Assembly (NCBI GenBank): GCA_023417065.1 | Contig: JAEZGH010000202.1 | Coordinates: forward strand, 185,116 to 249,115 | Origin: Bacteroidota bacterium | GTDB taxonomy: Bacteria; Bacteroidota; Bacteroidia; Cytophagales; Cyclobacteriaceae | Length of the DNA: 64,000 nucleotides | Direction: 5' to 3' | Shown here: one piece after another, positions 33,838 through 41,760 of the stretch | Position numbering within the stretch: position 1 is the stretch's first letter | How the letters are laid out: each line of letters begins with the position of its first letter | Notes under the pieces: generated by a model | Database searches by the model: none | The model's input: the letters and a program-made list of their open reading frames with translations, nothing else | Told to the model about the DNA's origin: nothing | Translations under genes and position numbers: made by a program

Positions 33838-34800
33838 GTGAAAGAGCTAAAAATAATAGAAGTCAAGTCGGAAATCGGTGCCGGTACCCGGGGCGCAAGC
33901 CTGGGAGTCGAAGCGATTAAGATTGCCAGCCTCGATATGAATTCTGATTTCTTCAAACAGTATGAGTCGGTCGAGGTTGAGAATGTAAACGAACTGCTTT
34001 TCGACGGCGCCAAGCATAGTTATGCAAAATTTATCGACGGCGTTATGATCATGGAAGAACGCGTCTGCCTGGAGGTCTATGAAACCATCTTTGATGACTT
34101 CTTTCCTATAATAATGGCGGGCGACCACAGTACCGCTTATGGCACAATTGCGGGCATTAAGAAGGCTTTCCCTAAAATTCGCCTGGGTGTCATTTGGATC
34201 GATGCGCACGCGGATCTCCATACACCGTTTACTACGCCGTCAGGAAACATGCACGGAATGGCGCTTGCCATGGCGTGCGGCATCGACAACCTGGAATGCA
34301 AGGTGAACGATCCCCGCGGTGAGACGCTCGAGTATTGGGAACAGCTCAAAAACGTCGGCATGCCCGGTCCTAAGGTTTATCCTGAAGACATCGTGTACGT
34401 CGGCGTTCGCGACCTCGAAAAACCGGAGAACTATCTGATCAACAAATACAACGTCAACTTCGTTGAAATTGAAGATATTAAGAAGCACGGCGCCGATGTT
34501 ATGGCAGTGAAAGCCCTTGAAATGCTCGACCACTGCGACATGATCTACGTTTCCTTCGACGTAGACTGCATCGACAGCCGATACTCCACCGGCACCGGAA
34601 CGCCTGTCCCGAACGGCCTTACCGTTGAAGAAGCGAAGATCTTCAACGCCGAACTTGGCAAGAGCCCGAAGATTTGCGCGTGGGAAATCGTTGAGGTAAA
34701 CCCCACGTTGGACACTGAAAACAGGATGGCGGAGAGCGCCTTTGAAATCCTGGAAGCGACGGCGAAATCAATCATTAACCGCCCGGTGCTCGCGGAATAG
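33838..34800 (+). CDS. Arginase/agmatinase family ureohydrolase
   Basis: The 320-residue protein hydrolyses a guanidino group to urea with two manganese ions. All metal ligands are in place: MAGDHSTAYGT, WIDAHADLHTPF and SFDVDCIDS. The loop after the DAHAD motif reads LHTPFTTPSGNMHGM. The SGN-HG part matches arginases, where it cradles the alpha-amino acid end of arginine, but the usual Asn in DxNTP is His here. So both arginine and agmatine remain possible substrates; the neighbouring decarboxylase makes agmatinase the default reading. The start is GTG. A terminator follows, then the deoxyhypusine-synthase-like gene. Confidence 0.85.
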   Translation: MKELKIIEVKSEIGAGTRGASLGVEAIKIASLDMNSDFFKQYESVEVENVNELLFDGAKHSYAKFIDGVMIMEERVCLEVYETIFDDFFPIIMAGDHSTAYGTIAGIKKAFPKIRLGVIWIDAHADLHTPFTTPSGNMHGMALAMACGIDNLECKVNDPRGETLEYWEQLKNVGMPGPKVYPEDIVYVGVRDLEKPENYLINKYNVNFVEIEDIKKHGADVMAVKALEMLDHCDMIYVSFDVDCIDSRYSTGTGTPVPNGLTVEEAKIFNAELGKSPKICAWEIVEVNPTLDTENRMAESAFEILEATAKSIINRPVLAE

Positions 34801-34814
34801 ATATCTGAACTTGT

Positions 34815-34847
34815 AAAAAAAGGGGGCCGCCGTGTCCCCTTTTTTTA
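34815..34847. terminator. Terminator after the arginase-family gene
   Basis: AAAAAAAGGGG pairs with CCCCTTTTTTT around a loop containing CCGCCGTGT. T-run on the plus strand and A-run on the left make it active in both directions. Confidence 0.85.
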
Positions 34848-34982
34848 TGACCTTCCTTATGGGTAAAGCTTTCCGGGATTGTCAGGAGTTTCGCCAATGG
34901 GAAAAAAGAAATAATGGGACATACTTCTCTGATTTTCTTAATTTCGCCCGGAAATTGAATTATAATCCTAGTAATAAAAGAA

Positions 34983-35960
34983 ATGAGCCAAAACAAGCCA
35001 ATCTCGTCTTTCCTGGAAAAGCACTTTCTGCATTTTAACTCGGCAGCTCTTGTCGATGCAGCCAGGGGTTACAAAACGCACGTGGAGTCCGGGAAAAAAA
35101 TGTTGGTGTCGTTGGCGGGTGCGATGAGTACCGGAGAACTCGGTATCAGCTTCGCCGAAATGATCCGCCAGGACAAAGTACAGATCATCTCCTGCACGGG
35201 AGCTAACCTGGAAGAAGATATCATGAACCTGGTGGCGCATTCGCATTACAAGAGAATTCCCAACTACCGCGACCTTACCCCTGAACAGGAGTGGGATCTT
35301 CTTCAAAATCACCTCAACCGCGTTACCGATACCTGTATCCCGGAAGAGGAGGCGTTCCGTCGTCTTCAGGCACACCTTTTCAAAGTCTGGAAAGACGCCG
35401 AAGATAAAGGGGAAAGATTGTTCCCCCACGAGTTCATGTTCCGTTTGCTCAACAGCGGAGATCTCGAACAATACTATGAAATAGATCCCGCGAACAGCTG
35501 GATGATCGCTGCAGCAAAGAAAAATCTGCCAATGGTAGTTCCTGGCTGGGAAGACAGCACCATGGGTAACATCTTCGCCTCGTATTGTATTACCGGCGAG
35601 TTGAAAGCCAGCACGATGAAGTCGGGCATTGAATACATGATGTGGCTCGCTGACTGGTACACACAAAACGCCGGCGAAGAAGGCATCGGATTCTTCCAAA
35701 TCGGTGGTGGTATCGCAGGAGATTTCCCGATCTGTGTAGTGCCTATGCTGCACCAGGATCTCGAACGCGATGGTGTTCCGTTCTGGAGCTACTTCTGTCA
35801 GATCAGCGATTCAACAACTAGCTATGGCTCATACTCAGGAGCTGTTCCCAATGAAAAAATCACCTGGGGAAAACTCAGTATTGATACGCCCAAGTTCATC
35901 GTCGAGTCGGATGCCACCATCGTTGCTCCGCTGATATTCGCCTACGTCCTTGGATGGTAA
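34983..35960 (+). CDS. Deoxyhypusine synthase-like protein
   Basis: The 325-residue protein belongs to the deoxyhypusine synthase fold, which forms an enzyme-bound aminobutyl imine on a lysine from spermidine. The C-terminal block GSYSGAVPNEKITWGKL matches the GSxSGAxPxExxxWGK signature, and its catalytic Lys is Lys297. The N-terminal region carries VSLAGAMSTGELG and the glycine-rich cofactor segments (FFQIGGGIAGDFP). Bacteria lack the eukaryotic eIF5A substrate, and bacterial members have been associated with making homospermidine or other polyamines. The neighbouring decarboxylase and ureohydrolase genes support a polyamine role. The gene is flanked by terminators on both sides, so it is transcribed alone. 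Confidence 0.88.
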   Translation: MSQNKPISSFLEKHFLHFNSAALVDAARGYKTHVESGKKMLVSLAGAMSTGELGISFAEMIRQDKVQIISCTGANLEEDIMNLVAHSHYKRIPNYRDLTPEQEWDLLQNHLNRVTDTCIPEEEAFRRLQAHLFKVWKDAEDKGERLFPHEFMFRLLNSGDLEQYYEIDPANSWMIAAAKKNLPMVVPGWEDSTMGNIFASYCITGELKASTMKSGIEYMMWLADWYTQNAGEEGIGFFQIGGGIAGDFPICVVPMLHQDLERDGVPFWSYFCQISDSTTSYGSYSGAVPNEKITWGKLSIDTPKFIVESDATIVAPLIFAYVLGW

Positions 35961-35973
35961 ACCGCCTTTTCAT

Positions 35974-36009
35974 AAAAAATCCCTTCTATAAACCCGAAGG
36001 GATTTTTTT
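35974..36009 (+). terminator. Terminator after the deoxyhypusine synthase-like gene
   Basis: AAAAAATCCCTT at 35974-35985 pairs perfectly with AAGGGATTTTTT at 35997-36008, a 12-bp stem ending in a T-run. Confidence 0.92.
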
Positions 36010-36036
36010 ATCTGATGCTTTTTTAATTCCGCAAAC

Positions 36037-37824
36037 ATGAATCTCGAGCTCCGCCTGAGGGAAGAAATTTCAATCGCCGTCAAAGCCCTTTTCAATCAAG
36101 ACGTCGACAACTTACAGATACAACCGACAAATCAGGAATTCGAAGGATCACACACTCTCGTGTGTTTTCCGCTTACGCGCATTTCGAGAAAGTCTCCTGA
36201 AGAGACGGCGCGCATGGTGGGCGACCACCTCGCGTCAAACGGCGAAACGGTAGAGCGATTCAATGTTGTAAAAGGCTTTCTTAACCTCGTTCTGCGCGAC
36301 CGCGTCTGGACCTCACTCTTTAGTGCTATCCGAAGCAACGAATCCTTTGGTCAGCTGCCCCCAACAGGACAGGAGATCATGATCGAATATTCCTCGCCGA
36401 ATACGAATAAACCACTCCACCTTGGTCATCTGCGAAACAACTTTCTCGGATGGAGTGTCAGTGAAATTTACAAAGCCAACGGTTACACTGTACACAAGGT
36501 ACAGATCATCAACGACAGGGGTATACACATTTGCAAGTCGATGGCGGCGTGGATGCTTTATGGCGACAATGAAACGCCTGCATCCTCGCTGATAAAGGGA
36601 GATCACCTCGTCGGCAAGTACTACGTTGAGTTCGACAAAGCGTACAAGGCACAGGTGAAGGCACTGGTTGAAAAAGGCGCGTCGCAGGAAGAAGCAGAGA
36701 AAGAGGCACCTGTGATGAAGATGGCGCAGGAACTGTTGCGCCGGTGGGAGCAGAAAGACGAAGAAGTTGTCTCCCTCTGGAGAACCATGAACGGATGGGT
36801 GTACGAAGGCTTTGACGAAACCTACAAACGAATGGGTGTGGATTTCGACAAACTGTACTACGAATCTGATACCTATCTCCTTGGAAAAGAAGTTGTTCAG
36901 CAAGGCCTTGAAAAGGGCGTGTTCTATAAGAAAGACGATGGTTCCGTGTGGGTGGATCTTACCGGCGACGGACTCGACCACAAGCTCCTGCTTCGCGCTG
37001 ATGGTACGTCCGTCTACATGACGCAGGACATTGGTACGGCTATTTTGAGATTCAGGGATTTCCCAAACATCACAGGACAAGTATACACTGTCGGAAATGA
37101 ACAGGAGTATCACTTCAAAGTGCTCTTCCTCATCCTCTCAAAACTTGGCTACGATTGGGCAAAGCGTTGTTACCATCTCTCGTATGGGATGGTTGATCTT
37201 CCTTCAGGAAAGATGAAGTCGCGGGAAGGAACTGTGGTAGACGCCGACGATCTGATGGATGAGATGTACCAGGAAGCAGAAAAGCAGACCCGCGAACTCG
37301 GGAAACTTGAAGACATGACAGGGGAGGAGGCGCGCGAGCTGTTCCACATGATTGGAATGGGTGCCCTTAAATTCTTCCTGCTGAAGGTTGATCCCAAGAA
37401 ACGCATGCTTTTCGATCCTAATGAATCCATCCAGCTACAGGGTTTTACGGGGCCGTTTATCCAATACACGCATGCGCGGATCCGTGCAATTCTCCGCAAA
37501 GCGGAAGCAACGAATATCAAGTGGGGTGAACGTACATTCAATGACGTTACCGACCTTCAGCCCGCGGAAAGAGAAGCTATTTACGTGCTGAGCCTGTTCG
37601 AAAACCGCCTGAAAGAGGCTGCAAGAGAGTATTCGCCGGCGATCATTGCCAATTATGCCTACGATCTTGCGAAGGTTTACAATCAGTTCTATCAATCTAT
37701 TCCGATCTTTGGCGAAGCAAATGAGCAAAAGCTGGCGCTCCGGATAGCACTGTCAGAAGCCGTCGGAAATGCCATCAGTAAAGCAATGCGCCTGCTTGGT
37801 ATCGACGTGCCTGAGCGCATGTAA
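36037..37824 (+). CDS. argS: Arginyl-tRNA synthetase
   Basis: ArgRS charges tRNA-Arg with arginine. The 595-residue protein has the N-terminal Add-1 tRNA-recognition domain, then the class I signature as EYSSPNTNKPLHLGHLRNN (HIGH-type HLGH) and the KMSKS-like loop as SGKMKSREGTVV, and the C-terminal DALR anticodon-binding domain ending RLLGIDVPERM. The length is typical. It lies just after a strong terminator, so it starts its own transcript. The gap of 102 bases to the first peroxidase gene contains no clear terminator. Confidence 0.97.
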   Translation: MNLELRLREEISIAVKALFNQDVDNLQIQPTNQEFEGSHTLVCFPLTRISRKSPEETARMVGDHLASNGETVERFNVVKGFLNLVLRDRVWTSLFSAIRSNESFGQLPPTGQEIMIEYSSPNTNKPLHLGHLRNNFLGWSVSEIYKANGYTVHKVQIINDRGIHICKSMAAWMLYGDNETPASSLIKGDHLVGKYYVEFDKAYKAQVKALVEKGASQEEAEKEAPVMKMAQELLRRWEQKDEEVVSLWRTMNGWVYEGFDETYKRMGVDFDKLYYESDTYLLGKEVVQQGLEKGVFYKKDDGSVWVDLTGDGLDHKLLLRADGTSVYMTQDIGTAILRFRDFPNITGQVYTVGNEQEYHFKVLFLILSKLGYDWAKRCYHLSYGMVDLPSGKMKSREGTVVDADDLMDEMYQEAEKQTRELGKLEDMTGEEARELFHMIGMGALKFFLLKVDPKKRMLFDPNESIQLQGFTGPFIQYTHARIRAILRKAEATNIKWGERTFNDVTDLQPAEREAIYVLSLFENRLKEAAREYSPAIIANYAYDLAKVYNQFYQSIPIFGEANEQKLALRIALSEAVGNAISKAMRLLGIDVPERM

Positions 37825-37926
37825 CGCCGTCGGAAGCAAAGTTCTTTGAACCTTGGCGTAGATGATGTACTTTGAGTCTGATTAAACAAAAACGGTAGTC
37901 CTGCTGTTCTAACGTCAATTAACCCT

Positions 37927-38427
37927 ATGAAAGCACTCATTGTAACCCTCATCCTTATGACGACACTTTCGGCGACTTCGGTGTATGATTTCAAGATGAA
38001 TTCTATCGATGGTGAAGAAATCGACTTCGCCAAATACAAAGGTAAGACCTTACTGATCGTGAACGTTGCCTCCAAATGTGGCTACACACCTCAGTACAAG
38101 GAACTCCAGCAACTGCATGAAAGCTATGGTGGCAAGATTACCATACTAGGTTTTCCTGCAAACAACTTCGGTAGCCAGGAACCTGGTTCCAATCTTGAAA
38201 TTGCCGAGTTCTGTGAAAAGAATTTTGGCGTCACGTTCCAGATGTTTGAGAAGATATCTGTTAAAGGTGATGATCAGCACCCGCTGTTTAAATTTCTGAA
38301 GGAGAAAACCGGCAGTGAACCAACCTGGAATTTCTGCAAGTACCTGGTTAAACCTGACGGCACGATTACATTCTTCCCTTCAAAGGTGAGTCCGATGGAT
38401 AAGGAAATCGTAGATGCGATCCTTTAA
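37927..38427 (+). CDS. Glutathione peroxidase-like protein 1
   Basis: This is a 166-residue cysteine-type peroxidase of the GPx family, with a hydrophobic N-terminal segment (LIVTLILMTTLSATS) that could be a signal peptide. The peroxidatic Cys is in NVASKCGYTPQY, the Gln of the catalytic tetrad in NNFGSQEPG, the Trp/Asn in TWNFCKYL. A second cysteine in EFCEKNFG could act as the resolving residue, which is typical of thioredoxin-dependent forms. It is predicted to reduce peroxides in the periplasm. Its last 14 bases overlap the start of the second copy, so both are translated together, followed closely by a DoxX gene. Confidence 0.9.
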   Translation: MKALIVTLILMTTLSATSVYDFKMNSIDGEEIDFAKYKGKTLLIVNVASKCGYTPQYKELQQLHESYGGKITILGFPANNFGSQEPGSNLEIAEFCEKNFGVTFQMFEKISVKGDDQHPLFKFLKEKTGSEPTWNFCKYLVKPDGTITFFPSKVSPMDKEIVDAIL

Positions 38428-38974
38428 GTATATCCTGGCAGCGGTTGGTGTAATGGGAATGTTTGCATTTCTTTCTAAGATGTTGTTTGCTTCCGGAACG
38501 TCAGCTCCTGAGCAAAAATCGATTTACGAGTTCAACATGGTCTCGCTCGATGGTGAGAATATCGACTTCTCCCGGTACAAGGGAAAGTATATCCTTATCG
38601 TCAACACGGCTTCGAAGTGCGGTTTCACCCCGCAGTATAAAGACCTTCAGTTGCTTCACGAACGCTATGAAGACCGGTTGCATGTGCTTGGTTTTCCGGC
38701 AAATGATTTCATGTGGCAGGAGCCCGGTTCTGACGAAGAGATTGCTGCATTTTGTGAAAAAAACTACGGCGTCACATTCCAGATGTTCAGCAAGATCGGA
38801 GTTAAGGGCAAAGATCAGCATCCATTGTTTAAGTGGCTTCAGCATAAGACAGGGAAAGCTCCGCGGTGGAATTTCTGCAAATACCTTATTGATCCTGAAG
38901 GAAACGTTCTTGGCTTCTTTCCGTCTAAAGTCAATCCGCTGGATCCTGCCATCACCGATAAACTTGTAATCTGA
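38414..38974 (+). CDS. Glutathione peroxidase-like protein 2
   Basis: The 186-residue paralogue of the gene just upstream has a longer N-terminal hydrophobic anchor (YILAAVGVMGMFAFLSKMLFA). Catalytic features are shared: NTASKCGFTPQY, GFPANDFMWQEPG, RWNFCKYL, and a second Cys in FCEKNYGVTFQMF. Both proteins have Ala where many family members have Cys in the FPCNQ stretch. The pair must have arisen by tandem duplication. It is followed after three bases by a DoxX-family gene, so the three form an operon, presumably for defence against oxidants at the membrane. Confidence 0.9.
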   Translation: MRSFKYILAAVGVMGMFAFLSKMLFASGTSAPEQKSIYEFNMVSLDGENIDFSRYKGKYILIVNTASKCGFTPQYKDLQLLHERYEDRLHVLGFPANDFMWQEPGSDEEIAAFCEKNYGVTFQMFSKIGVKGKDQHPLFKWLQHKTGKAPRWNFCKYLIDPEGNVLGFFPSKVNPLDPAITDKLVI

Positions 38975-38977
38975 AAC

Positions 38978-39376
38978 ATGAGGAAATTCCTGAGTTATCT
39001 TCCAATTTCACTGGATCTTGGTTTGCTTATCCTCCGGGCCGGGGCTGGCCTTGCACTCGTTACTCATGGATGGCCCAAGCTTCAGAATTTTGGTGAAAGA
39101 GCTTCAAAGTTTGCCGATCCTTTCGGCCTCGGCCCCGAAATATCGCTGGGGCTAGTCGTCTTTGCTGAATTCTTTTGCTCCCTGCTCGTCGTACTGGGCG
39201 TTTACACGCGGCTTGCCCTGATACCACTGATCATTAATATGGCGACCATTGTATTCCTCATTCATGGTGGAGACCCATTCGGAAAGAAGGAGCTTGCTGT
39301 GCTGTTCCTGGTTTCTTTTGGCTGCCTGTTTTTCACCGGCCCCGGAAAATATTCCGTTGACGGATTCCGAAAATGA
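38978..39376 (+). CDS. DoxX family membrane protein
   Basis: The 132-residue protein has four predicted membrane helices and the DoxX signature: LLILRAGAGLALVTHGWPKLQNFG at the first helix (with the His and Lys), LVVFAEFFCSLLVVLGVYTRLA in the second pair, and a final helix ending in GPGKYSVDGF. DoxX proteins are small inner-membrane proteins linked to respiratory or peroxide-related thiol redox. The gene starts three bases after the second peroxidase-like gene, which supports a redox context. The precise reaction is unknown. Confidence 0.88.
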   Translation: MRKFLSYLPISLDLGLLILRAGAGLALVTHGWPKLQNFGERASKFADPFGLGPEISLGLVVFAEFFCSLLVVLGVYTRLALIPLIINMATIVFLIHGGDPFGKKELAVLFLVSFGCLFFTGPGKYSVDGFRK

Positions 39377-39408
39377 TCGCGTCTATCGAGATTTGACGCG
39401 TGAATTCG

Positions 39409-40305
39409 ATGAATATTAAAGTCTGGTTGCAGGCATTGAGGCTCCGGACCTTACCCCTGGCACTGTCGTGCATTGGTATGGGATCGTTCCTCGCTGCGCG
39501 ACTTGGAACCTTCCGCTGGGGCGTGTTCGTGCTTTGTATCCTGACGACCGTGTTTCTTCAGATTCTTTCGAACTTATCCAATGACTACGGAGATTCTGTT
39601 CATGGAGCAGACAGCGACGACCGCAAGGGGCCCAGTCGCGCCGTTCAATCGGGAGCTATCTCGCCTGGCCAAATGCGTGCTGCAATGGTTGTTTTTGGCC
39701 TACTGAGCTTTGCGACAGGGATTCTCTTACTGTTTGTGGCGTTTGGTTTTGACTGGAAAGCGATACTCTTCTTCCTCCTCCTCGGGTTGTTGAGCATTGC
39801 CGCCGCCATCGCTTATACCGTCGGACGCAAACCATATGGCTATGCCGGCCTCGGTGATATTTCGGTCTTTATCTTCTTCGGCCTCGTGGGCGTACTCGGA
39901 TCGTTTTACCTTTTCACAAAGCATATCACGTGGATTGAAGTGTTTCCCGCAATTACATGTGGACTCTTTTCAGTCGCCGTCCTCAACATTAACAATATCC
40001 GCGATATCTCATCTGATAAAAAAGCCGGTAAGCAATCTGTACCCGTTCGCATCGGGCGTGAGCGTGCTATCGCGTACCACTGGTTTCTGCTGATCGGAGG
40101 ACTCGTATCGGCTGCGGTTTCTGTTATCTTAAACCCGGGGTCCCCATGGCAATGGTTGTTTCTCCTCACAGTGCCGCTGTTCATCCGAAACGGGCTGACT
40201 GTAGCTAGGGTTCGCGCCGAACAACTCGATCCATACCTGAAGCAAATGGCCCTGTCGACTTTGCTTTTCGTGCTGCTATACGGCGCTGGCCAATTATTGC
40301 GTTAG
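39409..40305 (+). CDS. menA: 1,4-dihydroxy-2-naphthoate polyprenyltransferase (MenA)
   Basis: MenA attaches the isoprenoid tail during menaquinone synthesis. The 298-residue integral membrane protein has the UbiA-type first aspartate motif NLSNDYGDSVHGADSDDRKG and the second conserved acidic block NINNIRDISSDKKAGKQSVPVRIG, with around eight membrane helices. Its N-terminus, WLQALRLRTLPLALSCIGMG, is typical of MenA. An ATG at 39409 is taken as the start; a GTG nine bases upstream is in frame and possible. Menaquinone use is in keeping with a Bacteroidota genome. No other men genes are seen nearby. Confidence 0.93.
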   Translation: MNIKVWLQALRLRTLPLALSCIGMGSFLAARLGTFRWGVFVLCILTTVFLQILSNLSNDYGDSVHGADSDDRKGPSRAVQSGAISPGQMRAAMVVFGLLSFATGILLLFVAFGFDWKAILFFLLLGLLSIAAAIAYTVGRKPYGYAGLGDISVFIFFGLVGVLGSFYLFTKHITWIEVFPAITCGLFSVAVLNINNIRDISSDKKAGKQSVPVRIGRERAIAYHWFLLIGGLVSAAVSVILNPGSPWQWLFLLTVPLFIRNGLTVARVRAEQLDPYLKQMALSTLLFVLLYGAGQLLR

Positions 40306-40417
40306 CAGTTCAAACGTTTTTACGGCATCAGGTGTCTTAACAGTAGACAACGTACACGAACAGTGTGGTGGCCAATGGCATTGCGTTTTACTTATTTTAG
40401 ATAATCAATTGCGGATA

Positions 40418-41047
40418 ATGAAGAAGTTATTTTTGTTGAGTTTGATAATCTCCACGCTGGTAGCGTGTCAACCCGAACCGGATGATCTCAAGCTTCTGGA
40501 TGAATTCGTGGTTTCTACCAATTTTGATCCACTGGTTGACTTTGATTGGTATAATAGCTACACCATTCCGACTGATACAATCGGATACTACTCCAATCGG
40601 TCGAACGACACCATTGTTACCTATTCACAGCTGCAGCTCGTACGCCCTATCCTCCAGCAGGTTAACGCCAACCTCGCCCAGCGCGGATATCAGCGCGTTT
40701 CTAAAAAGGAAAATCCCGACATCGCTATTAATGTGCTGATCGTCAACGATATTAACCTGTTTCAGCAGGTGGTTTACCCGGGGTATTACTATCCCTATTA
40801 TTCCGGCTACTACGGATATGGCTCAGGATACTATTACAATTATCCGATGGTTCAGACCTACGCGAACAACACAGGCGCGTTGGTTATCGAAGTCGTGGAC
40901 ATGAAAAACCGCACCCCTGACAACAAAGTGAAGGTGGTTTGGTCGGCCTATATGGGCGACCTGATCAGCGCAGTCGACCGCCAGAAACAGTGTATAGAAG
41001 GAATTGACCAGGCGTTCTCGCAGTCGCCGTATTTTGCTAAAGATTAA
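40418..41047 (+). CDS. DUF4136 lipoprotein
   Basis: The 209-residue protein has a signal ending STLVAC (lipobox) and the DUF4136 pattern: FDPLVDFDWYNSYTIP near the N-terminus, YSQLQLVRPILQQVNANLAQRGYQRVSKKENPDI, and VVWSAYMGDLISAV near the end. A tyrosine/glycine-rich stretch (YYPYYSGYYGYGSGYYYN) sits in the middle. The start is ATG at 40418; a TTG nine bases upstream is not needed. DUF4136 proteins are outer-membrane-associated lipoproteins of unknown function. The next gene, an outer-membrane barrel, starts 12 bases downstream, so the two are probably cotranscribed. Confidence 0.85.
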   Translation: MKKLFLLSLIISTLVACQPEPDDLKLLDEFVVSTNFDPLVDFDWYNSYTIPTDTIGYYSNRSNDTIVTYSQLQLVRPILQQVNANLAQRGYQRVSKKENPDIAINVLIVNDINLFQQVVYPGYYYPYYSGYYGYGSGYYYNYPMVQTYANNTGALVIEVVDMKNRTPDNKVKVVWSAYMGDLISAVDRQKQCIEGIDQAFSQSPYFAKD

Positions 41048-41058
41048 TTGAATTGAAC

Positions 41059-41673
41059 ATGCTGAAAAAATATTTTCTGATTGTCCTCCTTGGCCTCTCC
41101 GCTTCGTGGGCCACCGCACAGGATAACTTTTTCTATCTCTCATGGAATTATCAGGTGCCTTTATCAAACACCGACTGGCTGGATGCTTCCAGTGCCCGCG
41201 GAGGAAAGATTGGCTATCGTTTTTTTGTCCTTGAAGATCGCCTTACCATGGGCGTCGACCTTAGCTGGATAACGTTCAACCAATACCAACCCACCCAGAC
41301 CTTCCAGCAGGACAATGGGGCTATCACCACCGACTATTTCAAGTTTATTTATAACTACGGGGCGACATTGAGCGCCCAGTACTACTTTCCTGTCAGCGAT
41401 CGTAAGATTTTGTTCCCGTACGCGGGTCTGGGACTCGGTGCCAACTACAATGACTTCACCCTCTATTACAATATTTACAGCGACAGCTATACCAGTTGGG
41501 GCTTTCTGGCCCGTCCTGAGGCGGGAATCGTGGTCAGATTTGGGGCGTATCGCAGCCTTGGTGCCATTGCCGCGGTTCACTATGACTATTCTACAAACAA
41601 GAACGAAAACTTCGATTATTCAAGTTTTAACACGGTTGGCTTCAAACTCGGCGTTGTGCTGATGAACCGCTAA
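41059..41673 (+). CDS. Outer-membrane beta-barrel protein
   Basis: The 204-residue protein has a signal peptide (MLKKYFLIVLLGLSASWATAQ) and an OmpA/OMP_b-brl-like pattern of amphipathic strands with aromatic girdles: FYLSWNYQVPL, MGVDLSWITFNQYQ, LSAQYYFPVSDRKILFPYAGLGLGANY, ARPEAGIVVRFGAYR, HYDYSTN. The length suggests an eight-stranded barrel. It follows the DUF4136 lipoprotein gene after 11 bases. Its ligand or partner is unknown. Confidence 0.8.
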   Translation: MLKKYFLIVLLGLSASWATAQDNFFYLSWNYQVPLSNTDWLDASSARGGKIGYRFFVLEDRLTMGVDLSWITFNQYQPTQTFQQDNGAITTDYFKFIYNYGATLSAQYYFPVSDRKILFPYAGLGLGANYNDFTLYYNIYSDSYTSWGFLARPEAGIVVRFGAYRSLGAIAAVHYDYSTNKNENFDYSSFNTVGFKLGVVLMNR

Positions 41674-41747
41674 GTTTTTCACCCTGACAGTGTACGGATT
41701 GAGCTGCCGGAGGCCCTTTTCTCCGTAGTGTTTTCCATTTCTGCTGT

Positions 41748-41755
41748 TATCTTTG
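41748..41755 (+). promoter_or_regulatory. -7 promoter element of guaA (TATCTTTG)
   Basis: An exact TAnnTTTG match five bases before the guaA ATG, so the transcript would be nearly leaderless or the real start codon lies further on. A good -33 TTTG is not seen. Confidence 0.4.
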
Positions 41756-41760
41756 CACCC

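Noticed and set aside
34968..35753. 261-codon minus-strand frame
   Set aside because: Antisense shadow of the deoxyhypusine-synthase-like gene, rich in His and Phe from reversed codons.
36313..37113. 266-codon minus-strand frame inside argS
   Set aside because: Antisense shadow of a well-conserved essential gene.
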